Assembly (NCBI RefSeq): GCF_902459465.1
Contig: NC_047081.1
Location: forward strand, 2,542,001 to 2,606,000
Direction: 5' to 3'
From: Asterias rubens
Lineage: Eukaryota; Echinodermata; Asteroidea; Forcipulatida; Asteriidae
Length of the DNA stretch: 64,000 bases
Numbering within the stretch: the stretch's first letter is position 1; each line of letters begins with the position of its first letter. Below, piece by piece: positions 1-12,700 of this stretch. A program made the position numbers and the translations under genes. The notes beneath the pieces are model-generated. The model was not told the DNA's origin. It made no database searches and saw only the letters and a list, made by a program, of their open reading frames with translations.

Positions 1-3000
1 GTGACACGTTAGCTCACACACAACCTCATTCCCCACGCACGTGTGCACTATTCCCCATGGTGTAATAGAGATCAATGGGTACGATCTTGCAGCAATGCAC
101 TAGCGTAAAAATACTCACCGGCCAGCCAGCGGGGGAGAGGGCACGCAACAATCATTACGTCGAGACACGTGAATTGTTCGAGTGAATTCGCCGCTATTAT
201 TCAACACTGCGTTCTAAAATTAAAAGTGTTTTTTCTTTTCTGTTACAATTATTTTGACATTTTTCTTAATTTTTATTTCCACTTAATAGTTCATTCGTTG
301 TTTGCATGTATTGTACGATTTAATACAATTATATTGGGCGGTTGTTTGGCGTGTTTTATTGAGTATTATCGTAGCGTCGTAGTCACGGCTCGAAATCGTA
401 TTTGCTACGCCCAAATCGTGTATGTTGGTATCTCTGCAAGGGCACCAAGGCATTTTCTCTTAGGCAAAGGGCACCCTATGAGGAAATTGTAAATTCCTAC
501 TGGAGCATTTCAAGGGCACCAAGGCAATGGCAAGGGGCAACGGAGGCAATCGCCTCCGTTGCCTCCGTGAAGTGTTCATGCACCTTTCATTGTTGATAAG
601 GCTTTGATTTCTATTTTGTAAATTTTTGCTGGTGTACTTTTTCAAAACATTTATTTTGCGTAATTTTCTTATGGTATATTTTATTGTTATGCGCCCTCGA
701 AGAGAGCGCCATATAAATTCAATAAATCACACATTAATATTATACTGGTGGCTCCTTTATAAAATGCTCAAATCCATCTCTCAGTGATACGCGAGACGGT
801 TTCACATTAGGTATTTTCCTGTAAGGCGGTGTGGAGCGAAAAGTTATAAAACAAATTACTTTACATAGCACTGTGTAATGGTTAACAAGGTGCTGTGGGG
901 CAGTGTGCTGCTAATCAAACCATGAACACCCAGATGAACCCCTTCTTTTTTCATTGCATTTACACAACACACGAGACCAACGGCTGTACGTCCAATCCGA
1001 AGGATGCAGCAAAAATGGCCAAGTGTCTTAATTAAAGGGAAGGTACACAATTGGTAATTACTCAAAACAAATATTAACTTAAAAAGTGACTTGGTAACGA
1101 GCATTGGAGAGCTGTTGATAGTATAAAACATTGTGAGAAATGGCTCCCTCTGAGGTAGCATAGATTTTGAGAAAGAGGTAATTTCTCACTAAAATAATAA
1201 AAGACTTCTAGCTAGAAGTCTTTTACTCATGTCTGAAAGCACACAAATTCGTTCAACAAGTGTGGTTTTTCTCTCATCATTTTCTCGCAACTTCGATGAC
1301 CAATTTAGCTCAAATTTTCACTGGCTTGTTATTTTATGCCTATGTTGGGATACACCACGTGAGAAGACTTGTCTGTGACGATTACCAAACGTGTACCTTC
1401 CCTTTAAAGACACAAGTGTCATGACCAGGACTGGAACCCACCCTCTGCCGAACAAAAACATCACAGCTTGAGTCTGGCCACGACATGTTGTCATGAATTG
1501 AAGAATTAACGAAAAAATATATTTCACTGTGCATTGCTAGACTTACCATAGTCCTTCCAGCTGTATTTTGTCTCCAGGCTACCATCTACTTTACCGGTGT
1601 CGTTATTTGATGTTCCAACAACATTGAAGTCCTGTAATCAAAACAAAGAACACCAAAGAAACTTAATGATAAATTACATTCAAGTCTTCGGAAGTTCCCA
1701 TTCCCAGTTGCAAAAAAACAAAATTATAATAATCAGACTTGTAATGCGCACATATCCACCCTGCTGGGTGTTCAAGGCGCAGAAGAACTTAAAAATGAAG
1801 GTGTTTGCTTGCTCTCAAACATTTCTGGTCAAATATTTGTTGATGCAAACATTATAATTATTGTTTACATGATAAAAATCTATTGTTCTTTGGTCTTTCC
1901 TTAAAGGCAGCGGACACTATTGGTAATTACTCAAAATAATTATCGGCATAAAACCGCACTAGGTAATGAGTAATAAGTAGAGGTTGAAAGTATAAAACAT
2001 GGTGAGAGACGGCTCCTCTGAAGTGACGTAGTTTTCGAGAAAGATGTTATTTTCCACGATTTTGATTTTGAGACCTCAAGTCTTGAAATCAAGCATCTGA
2101 AAGCACACAACTTGGTGTGACAAGGGTGTTTTTCCTTTCATTTTTTTCTCGCAACTTCGGACCAATTTTCACGAGTTTGTTATTTTATACATACGTATAG
2201 ATACACCAAGTGGGAAGACTCGTCTTTGACAATAGTGTCCACTGTCTTTATTGGTGAAAACTTGAAATATTAGTTGGTATATTATACTCTAATAAGCTTT
2301 TTGTTATTGGAATGTTTTAAAAGTCAACTTACCACGCCTGACTGGGTGGTGGTCTTGGCATCTAGCTTCACGAAACCAAATCCTAGGAACAAAAACCAAA
2401 GAAAACTTCAACAACAATACAAAACACACAAATTGAATACTCTTGTTTGTTGTTGTGTGTTGAAATATTATTTAGCTGATCAGATTACTAACTTATTTTG
2501 TGTGTGTGTATGTCCCTTTTGGTTGGCCTAGGAGTTTGCAACAACTGATCCAATTCCCTTGATTGTTGTTTACTTATATCCTTGCAATTGTTTTGTAACA
2601 AAAACATTATTTCAGAAACATTTATGTTAAAACAAGTGCACCATGGCCAAGATTGGGTTCACCCAAATAAGTGGTTACTTCTTGAGTACCGTGGCAATCA
2701 ACCTGGTTGTCGGTGAAGTCTGTCCCCCCAAAAGGAAGTGCAAGCAAAATTCATGTGATAACACCAGGGGGTCACCGCAAGAACGACCCTGTGAAATTAG
2801 TTCAGGAAATTGAATCTGCTGGTTCAGATTATGACACACACTCCATGTATTTGTCTTACTATACTGGGGCCCACTTGCATAAAGCTGCTTAAGCAGGAAA
2901 TCAAGCTTAAAAATTGTCTGCTAAGCAAAAGAAAGCAGGATAGCGGTCACAGAATGTACATAAGACATGCTTTTTCGGCTGGTAACCTGATCCAAGTAAG

Positions 3001-3657
3001 AATAATTTTGTTGCGCTTAGCTACTTTTTGTGCTTGAGCAGCTCTATGAAATTGGCCCCACGTATAAACGATATATCTACATCACTATAAGTTATGTGCA
3101 ATCTAATGAACATGCAACAAACAAAAGCATCTTTTACCAACTGTTACTGTCAACAAAGAATTATGAAAAGCAATTGTCTGGTATTCCTTGATCATTTTTT
3201 GTGGCCTTCTACGGGGTTAGGGTAGAAAAAGGAAGCGTAGGATATGCGATTACTTTCAATACCACTGTTCGCTTAAAACTCAACACTATTTTAATACTGT
3301 TGTTTGACTCAGGTCAATTTAAAAAAAAGGGTTTATGGTGAGATCTTTTACAACATCTTACACCCAAAAATTCTTGCTTTTAAAACAGAAACTTGTTACC
3401 AGCCACAACTCCATCAAGTTTAAATTGTTGCAAATGATGCCCCAATTATTTGTTTTGCTCATAAATAATTTTTTCTACACAGTATGTTCTGCTTTTAAAA
3501 TAGCGTTATGAATTTGGGCCCTGGTCTTCAAAAGAACAGAGTCTCAATCTTGATCTGTCATCAATCATCAGAATCAAAGCGTATACTTACCAAAGCCCTT
3601 TCCAAAGATATCTCTGGCTGACTTGCCCAAATCTGCGTAAACTGGTGGGACGGCCAT
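1..3657 (-). CDS. VDAC: VDAC (mitochondrial outer-membrane porin), 5' part only
   Basis: Three minus-strand exons join in frame: 3657-3591, 2382-2333 and 1631-1547. They encode the first 67 residues plus one base of codon 68. The start [20 protein letters not shown] is the conserved VDAC N-terminal helix. It is followed by [17 protein letters not shown] and then by a stretch containing [16 protein letters not shown], which matches the first beta strands of VDAC. Phases are 1, 0 and 1; all three donors read GTAAGT on the minus strand and all acceptors end in AG. VDAC is the beta-barrel channel for ATP, ADP and other metabolites in the mitochondrial outer membrane. The remaining exons, with most of the barrel, must lie left of position 1; no sequence for the next conserved block (LTFTEKW) was found in 1-1546. 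An acceptor just before the ATG implies an upstream non-coding first exon. The introns carry MITEs. Confidence 0.93.
1032..1407 (+). mobile_element. TTAA MITE, type B, full length
   Basis: Ends TTAAAGGGAAGGTACAC...GTACCTTCCCTTTAA. The centre is the perfect palindrome GACTTCTAGCTAGAAGTC. It lies in VDAC intron 3. Confidence 0.9.
1547..1631 (-). CDS. VDAC: VDAC coding exon 3
   Basis: This 85-bp exon encodes residues 40-67 plus one base. It contains the family-typical [13 protein letters not shown] block and ends phase 1 at a GTAAGT donor. It lies between two MITE copies, at 1032-1407 and 1901-2250. Confidence 0.93.
1901..2250 (+). mobile_element. TTAA MITE, type A, full length
   Basis: Begins TTAAAGGCAGCGGACACTAT and ends AATAGTGTCCACTGTCTTTA. 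It lies in VDAC intron 2. Confidence 0.88.
2333..2382 (-). CDS. VDAC: VDAC coding exon 2
   Basis: This 50-bp exon encodes the end of Gly23 and residues 24-39, [16 protein letters not shown], the first beta-strand segment. It starts after a CTAG acceptor and ends phase 0 at GTAAGT (minus strand). Confidence 0.92.
2868..3059. mobile_element. Short inverted-repeat element (TTTCATAGAGCTGCT family)
   Basis: The ends are GGGGCCCACTTGCATAAAGC and GCTCTATGAAATTGGCCCC, degenerate inverted repeats with CTTAAGCA motifs inside. A longer relative is at 12193-12436. Confidence 0.65.
3591..3657 (-). CDS. VDAC: VDAC coding exon 1
   Basis: The ATG is at 3657 (minus strand) and the exon encodes residues 1-22 plus the first base of Gly23, ending at a GTAAGT donor. 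The 5' UTR piece 3658-3665 precedes it, bounded by an acceptor (CAG on the minus strand). The promoter and first non-coding exon are therefore further right; a GGTGAGT donor at about 6581-6587 is one unproven candidate. Confidence 0.93.
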
Positions 3658-3711
3658 CTTTGTTACTGTGATTAAAGCTGGACAAAAGTCTGTAACAAAT
3701 GTGAAAAGTAT

Positions 3712-5450
3712 TTAAGACACTGGACAGCTTTGGTAATTATCAAAGACCAGTCTCGTCACTCGTAACGTCCGTCGATGTCGGTTTTTTCCCATAACCGATA
3801 TATCGAAAATTTAATATCGAGTATACTCGATATATCGAGTATTTCCCGCGCGCAAGATGGAAGCCTAAAAACAGCACTTGGTATACTCATGGAGGTAGAA
3901 ATATATATACCATAGACTGACAGTTTAATAGGGTTACATTTCAACCTGTTTTTGTCTGATCCCCCGAACTTGTTTGTAGTCCAAACAATTTCAGATTGCG
4001 TAGTCCCGCCCCGATTATTTCTGGTTTTACAACAAAGTATGATCGCCGCTACCGCTGGCTTGGCCAATTGGTGAACGCTCACCACAATTCTCGATTCGTG
4101 ATTGGCCATGATTGGCCGTCTCAAAATGACACAGAGCCTTTAAGGTGTCAGTTGCCGATGCATTGACGTAGAAGTGTCAATCAAGTTGTCCGACGGGCGC
4201 GCGGACTACCTTTACTGTTGAAAATGGTTGAGATAATCATCGAAAAAAAATCACTAGAAAGTCCCGCAAAACACAGACCTACCACTCAGCGATCACAATA
4301 TACAACGCACGCAGCATGCAGTCACATAGTCTCCAATAAAGGCTCGTAGTCTTTTTACTTTGCATTCTATAACAAAGGCAAGAAACATTGAATGCTAGAA
4401 CGCCCTCTATTGTCGAAATAATGCAGTGCATCACGCGATACCGCCTTGACCAAAGACTGCATGTGTCTGCGCATGCTTGGGCAAACGGGTTTTCCCCCCG
4501 AATTGCAATAGCCATACACGCTGGTGTGCACGCTTAAACCGTACAACAGCATAGTCTTCGCTGGTACGCACGCAATAGCCGCCGACAGCGTGGTCTGCGA
4601 AGCATATAGTTCCTCGGAAATGTTAGCTTGTTTACCGAAAACAACACAACGTGTAGGCTTTATTTGATCAAAATGACGCCATTACGATACCTTGGATTGA
4701 TAGAAAGATTATTTTACTGTATAACGTAAGATTGTTTTCTTCCTTGTTTTGTTTTGTCTTGTTGATTCGGGGAAGTTTTTGCTGGGTATTTTTGCAAAGT
4801 CAATAATGCTGTGATGAAGACGCATTGATTTTGATCACATGCACAATGGTTGCATCTTAAACAGCCAATAGGCTAGGGCAGCAGCGGCGGTTTCTTTTCA
4901 GGTTTTACCGTGCGCTCGCCGCGGGGTCGTGAACTTCTGCGGCGGGCCGGCAGCTGATGGCGGAAACACAAAGAACATGCAGACATACTTGGTTGTAAAA
5001 CGTATTTTATTTAATAGGGCAACTCAAAATGATGAAACTACATAACGACGACGGCTTTTCTAATACTCAAACACAGATTTCTTTTAAATAATCGGACACT
5101 CTTTTGGTATTTTCGATATCATTTAGGAACAACGAAATTTTCAAAACATCAAAATTTTCGATATATATCGAAAATCCGATATTACGATATGATTATAAAA
5201 GTGACATCGGCGATTTCGATGTCAACAAAATATCGAGTTTTTGAGTATTTTCGATATATCGACGGACGTTAGTCACTCGGTGTACATGCATCTCATCGTA
5301 TGCACAAAGTAATAAACCTGTGAAAATGTGACCTCAATTGGTCGTCGGAGTTGCAAGATAATAATGAAAAAAAAAAAACCTTAAGCACAGCAAGTTGTGT
5401 TCTTTCAGATGCTCGATTTCAGGGCCTCAAAACCAAGTCACGTCACATGT
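3712..5450 (-). mobile_element. TTAA MITE (A-like, reverse), split by a nested element
   Basis: The left end TTAAGACACTGGACAGC runs to 3762 and the copy resumes at 5272 with GTCACTCGGTGTACATGC, then continues with the usual AACCTGTGAAAATGTGA arm. It decays after about 5450. Confidence 0.8.
3763..5271. mobile_element. 1.5-kb TIR element with 8-bp target duplication (hAT-like, non-autonomous)
   Basis: The element starts TAACGTCCGTCGAT and ends ATCGACGGACGTTA, a perfect 14-bp terminal inverted repeat. GTCACTCG is repeated at 3755-3762 and 5272-5279. Subterminal DNA on both sides is full of ATATCGA/TCGATAT motifs. The 8-bp duplication suits hAT-type transposases, but no transposase frame is present. 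Confidence 0.85.
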
Positions 5451-5679
5451 GAATGAGTTGGGGATTCATTTTTGTTATCAGCACTGGTTATCAGTAAATA
5501 AAACATTCACTTTTGAGGAGAGTTTTTAAAACAGCAAACGTAATTTATGGAGAATAAGCTTGTGTAAAATATGCCCTCAACAATGCGTGCCATTGTCCGT
5601 CGGACAAGTAAAAAACGGAGCCCATGACTTCATGAAAAAATCGAGTCATTCCAAAGTGAAAAACGATACCTCAGCAATA

Positions 5680-6580
5680 ATAATAATTACTGGACACTTT
5701 TCTCACAAATATTAGTGAGGAATATTTATTCTGATCTTCCTGCAAGTCTTCTTTAACTATCGTGAAATATAATCAGTGTCAATGTCCACAAGAAAGAAGA
5801 TAATGAAGGCCGGCCACTTCTGACTTCTGTCAGATTCAGTCAATTACTGGGGTCAAAGTGACTCGAGTACGAAATGACTTGGGTACGAAAAGTGACTTTG
5901 CTACGACAATGAAGCGACTTGGGTACGAAGTGACTTAATTGCGAAATGACCGACATCACTTCTAAACTATCAAAACATGCTTTTTAACGGATTCCCCCCC
6001 CCCCCATCTACAAAAAAACCCCAAAACATCATGCTCTGCATCTCTTACTTAGTCTTACTCTTAGGTCTTACTCTAGCTAGCTAACATAATTATACATTTT
6101 TTATAAGCGCGCTAGCAATCCATTCTGCCCAGCACATTAGCATGATCAGATTAGCACAGCAGCAGCAGTAGTACTCCAGTAGAGCCAACCAAGAAGAGCA
6201 AGCCCGCATAATTGTGTTATTTCGTCGCAAACTCATTAGCAAGCCAAGAAGAAGAGTAAGCTTGCATTTGTTATTTCGTCGCAGATTTCGTTCGCACGCC
6301 TCTCATAAAGTCTTTCCGACAAATCAAAATATAAACAGCATTTGTCACCATGGGGCGGAATGGTAACTGGGGCGAAGTTGACTTTTTATAGGGAGTTGTT
6401 TCACGGACGAGTTGACCATTGACCAATAAAAGGCGAACGTTACGTCATGCACATTACTCAATTCCGTCTCAACCAAATGCAAGCAACATGAAACGCTAGA
6501 CAGAACAGGTTCACAAATTCAATGAGTTTAGGAATGCTTTATAAAATGTATTCTTTAATGAGCAGCTTTCTTACGTAAGA
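5680..6580. other. Gene-free spacer between VDAC and BMP3-like genes
   Basis: It holds a few TGGGTACGAA-type short repeats (5860-5945), a poly-C run near 5995-6005 and AGCAGCAGCAG near 6160. The divergent upstream regions of VDAC and the ligand gene must lie somewhere in 3.7-9.5 kb. No core promoter could be fixed. Confidence 0.4.
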
Positions 6581-7287
6581 CTCACCTATGCAAAATTCAC
6601 AGAGTTGGAATGATACCCGTACACACGGTAATATCTTCAGCACACAAAAAGCCGGAAAATGGCGTAAGAGCGGGTTTCACGAGGATTTTCCCAGGGACGA
6701 AACGAATCCAACTTCTAACAATGGTGGCGCTCTTCACCAAACTGGTTTATTCGCGGGGGGCGGGGCGGGGCTGTGTGTTTTCTATCTACTAGAAACAGTT
6801 TACACGAAACTACCGCCTAAAGATACACCCATAACGAGCTGTAAAACAAAGTATAATTTGTGTTCATAAAAACAGTAATAAAGGCTGTTTTATATTCGCT
6901 TATCTACAGAGTTCCAAACTAATGCCCCACAATGCGACGAATTAAGTGTTATCATCACTGCACAGGCTCAAAATCTTCAAGTATCCAAGCGAAATGTAAA
7001 CAGCTCGATACTACGAGATAAAACAAATCCAAGTATTTTAAGTAATTTAATGACTTCGGGGAAATGACGTTTGTTTGAGATGCGAATAAGGTCAGCGCAA
7101 TAATGTGTCTCCTTATACTCTATGGGGTCCTTTTTTGTTTCTACGATTCCCATATCTAACCTATCGCGCCTTCGAACCTCCCTATATAAGACATTGATTT
7201 TGTTAACGCAGACTCTACGTCCAAGACCCAACAACAACAAACAGTCTTGCAAAACTAAATCAGTCAAAATATGGGGGGCACTTTGCT

Positions 7288-7545
7288 TTAAAGGGAAGGT
7301 ACACGTTTGGTAATTGTCAAAGACCAGTCTTTTCACTTGGTGTATCCCAACATAAGCATAACATAATAAGCCTGTGAAAATTTGAGCTAAATTGGTTATC
7401 AAAGTTGCGAGAAAATGATGAGAGAAAAAACACCCAAGATGGACTTTGTGTGCTTTCAGCTAGGAATAAAAGACTTCTGACTAGTATAGTCTTTTATTAT
7501 ATTAGTGAGAAATTACTTCTTTCTCAAAACCTATGGTACTATAAT
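7288..7545 (-). mobile_element. TTAA MITE, type B, truncated
   Basis: Starts TTAAAGGGAAGGTACACG and reads through the AAGACCAGTC arm to a decayed copy of the GACTTCT palindrome; the far end is missing. Confidence 0.82.
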
Positions 7546-7832
7546 ACAGCAACTATTAAAATTCGTGTAGGCTATAGCAGATTCATCTCGCTCCCCCTTC
7601 CTCTTTCCCTCTCGCTTTAACTTTGTTTTCGCTCACCATTTAGCGGGGGCAGGTGCCCCTGGATCTGCGCTTGATTACACACTTCAAACCCACCTCTCAA
7701 GGTTTAGCATTGCTAGAACACTCTCTCCTTCATCTTATTATTGCCACCTTCCAGGGTACACACAACTTTATAGGCATGGGCCTATTATAATGTATTCGCT
7801 TTTGGAAACGGTGTACTGTACAGAAAGTTGCA

Positions 7833-8206
7833 TTAAAGGTCCTATGTCAGATTTTTGGCCGATTGAACCCCAAAGTTTTGTTTTAAACTTCAATAGGTAT
7901 TTTGATTGGGGTCGAGAAAGTTACAAGCTTTCATTTGAGCCATTGCTTGAAAAAGTCCGCCAATTATTAGTAGCAGTTAAATAAAGTGCTCAAAATTAGT
8001 TTTTGGCGGGATCCCGACAATAAACCATCACACGTGACCAATTCTTATGTGTTTTATAAGAAACGTTTTAAATTTTTGTCATGGTTCCTGATCATTAAAA
8101 GTAAAAGTTAAAATTTTTTTCGTTTGAAGGGGTGATACTCTTTGAAATACCAAAAAAAATCTATTTTTTAATGTTTGGGGCCAAAAATCTGAAAAAGCAT
8201 CTTTAA
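7833..8206. mobile_element. TTAA-ended element D, copy 1
   Basis: Ends TTAAAGGTCCTATGTCAGAT and AAAAAGCATCTTTAA, with inner ends ATTTTTGGCC. It is closely similar along its whole length to 48392-48767. No coding capacity. Confidence 0.88.
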
Positions 8207-9491
8207 ACCTGTATTCATCGCATTGGAAGCAACCAATGTTTCGTTGTAAACTGAAAGGGTGTAGATTATCAAACCGTTCTCTGAGTCACCAGCATTGCTC
8301 AACCCCGTGAGCTGTGCATGCAGGTGTGTGATAAAGGGTGGGTACGTGTCGCATGGCGAGGTGGTGGTGTGGAAGGGGTCTATTTGATTATACAGCTAGG
8401 CCAAGTCTCGCCAAGTTTGGACAAGTAAATCTTTTTGCATTTGGCTTGATGTTAACATTGAAGTCCCAGGCGTCCCTTCGGGGTCACCAATGAGTCCCAT
8501 GAGTGGTTTTAGTGTTCCTGAACTTATCTGGTCATTCTCACTGATGCACCCACTTAATTTGCCATGTCACTCCATAGGTGAGAATTTAGACTGTAGTTTT
8601 GCAGTTTGTAATAAAGTGCTGTGTATCCCGGCTAAAAGGGTTTTGATTTATCAAAGCCGCATCCCAAACCACAAAACACACAAACAGAAAACATTTTCAA
8701 ATACAAGCCATCTACATCTATGATGGCACTCTGGACACAATATTGCTCCAAGAGCCATTGCCATCCAGTCATGTTTATGTTGACCAATTCATCTTGACAC
8801 ACAGGCAAGTTATTTATTCTCTGTGTTCTCCACCCCCCCCACCCCCCCATCCCATCAATCTGTCGTATTTGCTCATGGTCGACCTTCAGTGCTGTCGTAC
8901 TGGTTCGTACTGCATAGCTTAATTGAACACCTTCAAAAGAGAACTTGTTTCCCTCACTGCAACCGCAGTCTAATGCACTTATCAGTTCAAGCATAGTTCA
9001 TTTAGTGAGACAGACGAGTACTTGGTGTTTCTCAGTGCAGGCAGCTCCTATGTAGTCAGAGGTAGTAGAGGACCCATCACTGCAGGGTTGTCAAGTCATA
9101 ACCAACAAAGAAGGCACTGTTTTTAGTTACTTCGTGACTTCGTGCCGAATTCTGTATATCAAACGACGTGATCGGCATTTCGTTTTTATATTTCAATCTT
9201 ATAGTCGCATTTGCTCCTTTGCCAGTTTTCTTTATATTTTGTCAGCGGTTGCGGGACTTTACAAGAACTACTGCTTTGTGCTCGAGCTTTTGGGAGGACG
9301 TGTATGGTCAGGTGCGATAAAACGACCTCAACAGGAACATCTAATGCTGAGTCACAAATTACCACAAAAATAGAACCTTACTAACGCAACACAAAAATAC
9401 AACGTTAAAACTACCTACAAAAGGCGTTAATCATGGTGTGATTTGAAGTAACTTACAACCGAAGAAACGATCCTTGTAATTCTAACTATAA
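8207..9491. other. Upstream region of the BMP3-like gene
   Basis: No exon could be supported. A C-rich stretch (8830-8850) and scattered short ORFs of no known family were seen. The ligand's promoter and 5' UTR should be in the last part of this stretch. Confidence 0.35.
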
Positions 9492-9771
9492 ATGGCTGGG
9501 AGTAGTTCCCGTTATGTTGCGAAGGTGTTTATTATCAGCTGCATTGGTGTGATGCTGTGCAGTGGACTGCCATCCACGAAACCTGCTAAGCATGTAGATT
9601 CTTCAAGCTGGTTTGAACTTCCCGGTGAATCTCCGACAGGTATGGATCCAGTGATTGACGGTGCCGTTCATCCACCAAAGCACATCATGAAAATCATGAA
9701 GAAACTCACAGTCAATCATGAGCTTCTGAGAGGCCGTGGAAACACAGTCCGTAGTGTCTTACCAAGACACG
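9492..9771 (+). CDS. BMP3: BMP3-like exon 1 (signal peptide, start of prodomain)
   Basis: The exon encodes residues 1-93 and one base of Glu94. The hydrophobic stretch KVFIISCIGVMLCSG gives the signal peptide, with probable cleavage near SG/LP. The donor is GGTAAGTAG. The first ATG after an AT-rich leader was taken as the start. Confidence 0.88.
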
Positions 9772-12700
9772 GTAAGTAGCAAACTAAGATCACAATATTA
9801 GCAGCATGCACGTTTCCAAAACAATGTTTGTTTTATGTTTAATTAGCCAATAAAATTAGTAACATTTCTGGATGGTTGGTGGTGTCAGAACGTCAGATGA
9901 CAACACCTTCACAAAACGTATTTTAAAGACACTTGACACTATTGGTAGTTAACTCAATGTCATTTTTACTTTTTAGCATGAAAACTTACTTGGTATTATG
10001 GGAACGAGCTATATGGAGAGCTGTTGATTATAAAATATTGTGAGAAACGGTTCCCTCTCAGTCTCATCTTCCTCTGAATTAACGTAGTTTTTATGAAGGA
10101 AGTAATTTCTCACTCAAACTATGCATTTAAAATCACACATCGCTGCAGGGTGTTTGTTCTGTCCTTATTTTCTTGCAACTTGGATGAACAATTCAGCCCA
10201 AATAATTTGACATTGTTTGTTATTATGTGATACACCAAGAAATAATACTGGTCTTTGACTATAACCAAAGATATCCATCAGTGCCTTTAATCAACGAACC
10301 AGTTTAGCCTTCCAGGTTCTTTATAGTTGAATTATTTTGTAGATAATATCAAAACGCAAACCCTCAAACTATCAATTGAAGAAGCAATGATTTGTCTGCG
10401 CCGTGTTGGTAGATTTGGCCGTTCATGTAATCTCCAGTAGTTTCTGTATTGCATTTTCATTTTGGTGTACGGCCGGTTAGTCATAATTATTAGGTCTTCA
10501 ATATTTACTCTATACACAAATGGACAAATTTTGTATTATTTGTTTCTTTCTGTTCTTTACGAGATGAATAGTTCCTTTTCAAAACGCTTCACACAAAATC
10601 ATAAAATAAGTCATATTTTGAATGTCAAGCGGCAGTTAAGCAAGTTTTAGGCAAAACTTTCCTTTTTACATCATACTGCGATGTGACAGTTTGTTAATAT
10701 TTGTCAGCTGTTTAAGGACCTTTCGTTTGAAACTATGACCGTGTTAAGGTGACAAAGTGCATCTCCGTATAGTGCTCCGATCTGCCCATGGTCTGCCCAT
10801 GTCTGTCAATGGTCTGTCAATGGTCTGTCAATGGTCTGTCCATGGTCTACCCATCTGCCCTATCGCACGCCAGTAATTGTTCAGTCGGAAGGACCAGACT
10901 TCGCTGTCTGAAACCAAACATCCTTCTTTTAGAAACCTTAGCCTTAAAGGCACTGGACACTATTGGTAATTGTCAAAGACCAGTCTTGTGAGATAACACC
11001 TTTGTCACACGAAGCTGTGTGCTTTCAGATATTTGATTTCGAGACCTCAAATTCTAAACTTGAGGTCTCGAAATCAAATTCGTGGAAAATTACTTCTTTC
11101 TCGAGAACTACGACACTTCAGAGGGAGCCGTTTCTCACAACGTTTTATACTATCAACCCCTCCCCATTACTCGTTACCAAGTAAGGTTTTATGATAATAA
11201 CTATTTTGAGTTATTACCAATAGTGTCCACTGCCTTTAATTAGGTTAGGAACTGCAAATACCTCGGCTGATAGGCAAGGTCCCGCCTAGGACCACATCAA
11301 GGCTCAACCCAAACACTTAAACTTTAAATATACAAACAAGATAAGGAGGTTGGAAATAATCGTTTCCCCTCTTCGGACCCATTAGTCTGTAACACATTTT
11401 AATTGACTTCAATCACTTGGTACATGGTTGGAGTGTGTACACGTTTCAGACTGTTCTAGAAGCGCACATTGCCATTATGCCGTGCGTTGTCGAGGCAAGG
11501 GCAAGCAGATAAAAGAGTCACCGAAACCGTAAAGCGAAACGTTCGCAAAGTTACTCACGGTTTGTAGGTCTAACAAGGAGAGAAATTGGACTACCGATGT
11601 CCAACCATGGTCAAAGAAACATGTCAAATGGCTCTTGTATGTTCTTGTATGAATTGTTTGTGTAAAAAGTATAATTTGGAATTCTATTTTTAGTGCGCAC
11701 TGGGAATTTGTTCTCATTTTTTATTTGTAAACTGTTGATTTGAATTGAATCGAATAATCCATAGTATTTATCATATCATTTAAAACATGGACCCAGTATT
11801 GTTGATTTTATTTGTCTGGACAATGAAGACTTGACGCAGTAAAGACTGATGGGGATATATAAGGAGCCCCGAATAGACATTGACTAATATTATACAGGAC
11901 CAATTATTATACATCATAATACTGGCAAAGTATATGGCACATTAAATGCAGGGGACACTATTGGTAATTACTCAAAATAATAATCATCATAAAACCTTAC
12001 TTGGTAACGAGTAATGGGGAGAGGTTGATGGTATACAAAATTGAGAAAAACGGCTCCCTCTGAACTGACGTAGTTTTCGAGAAAGAAGTAATTTTCCACG
12101 AATTTGATTTCGAGACCTATAGACTTTGAGGTCTCATAATGAACGCGTCATGCATCACAAATAGGCCGAAATGCGCTGTTTGCTACTGACCTGGGCCTGA
12201 TTTCATAGAGCTGCTAAGCACCAAAATTTGCTTAGCATGAAATTTCTGCCTCGATAAAAACAGGATTACCAACAAAATGTCCACATGATTTTCAGGATGA
12301 GCAAACATCAGCTGAATACCATGTAACAAGCAATATGCAACAAATGGAAATTTTGTTGGTAATCCTGTTTTTATCAGGGATGAAATTTCATGCTAAGCAA
12401 ATGTTTGTGCTTAGCAGCTCTATGAAATTGGGCCCAGGCTGTAGCAATGACCACCAGCCAATCTCTGCTCCACCCTCCCTCACACCATTTATACGGTTGA
12501 ATGATTAATCACTCGTGTGTATAGGTCATCAGTTCGTCCACACATCATCAGTTGAACTAAAGCGGTAAATTGACGAAGCGTTCAACAATTAATGTGTGTC
12601 CTGGGTATATCTTAACGGCAACAGATTTATGAAATTCTGGCGGTTGAATTGGTTCATGGAAATCAAACTGATAGATTGGAGTTACTGTTTCCTTCAGAAT

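Noticed and set aside
169-492. 107-codon ORF at the left edge
   Set aside because: Low-complexity Phe/Cys/Ile-rich translation, inside VDAC intron 3 on the other strand, no known family.
8632-8994. Minus-strand 120-codon ORF
   Set aside because: Part of it is a translated poly-C tract (GGWGGWR) and no domain is recognisable.
10786-10860. Possible CRISPR array (short regular repeats)
   Set aside because: Repeats are contiguous without spacers, and this is eukaryotic DNA.
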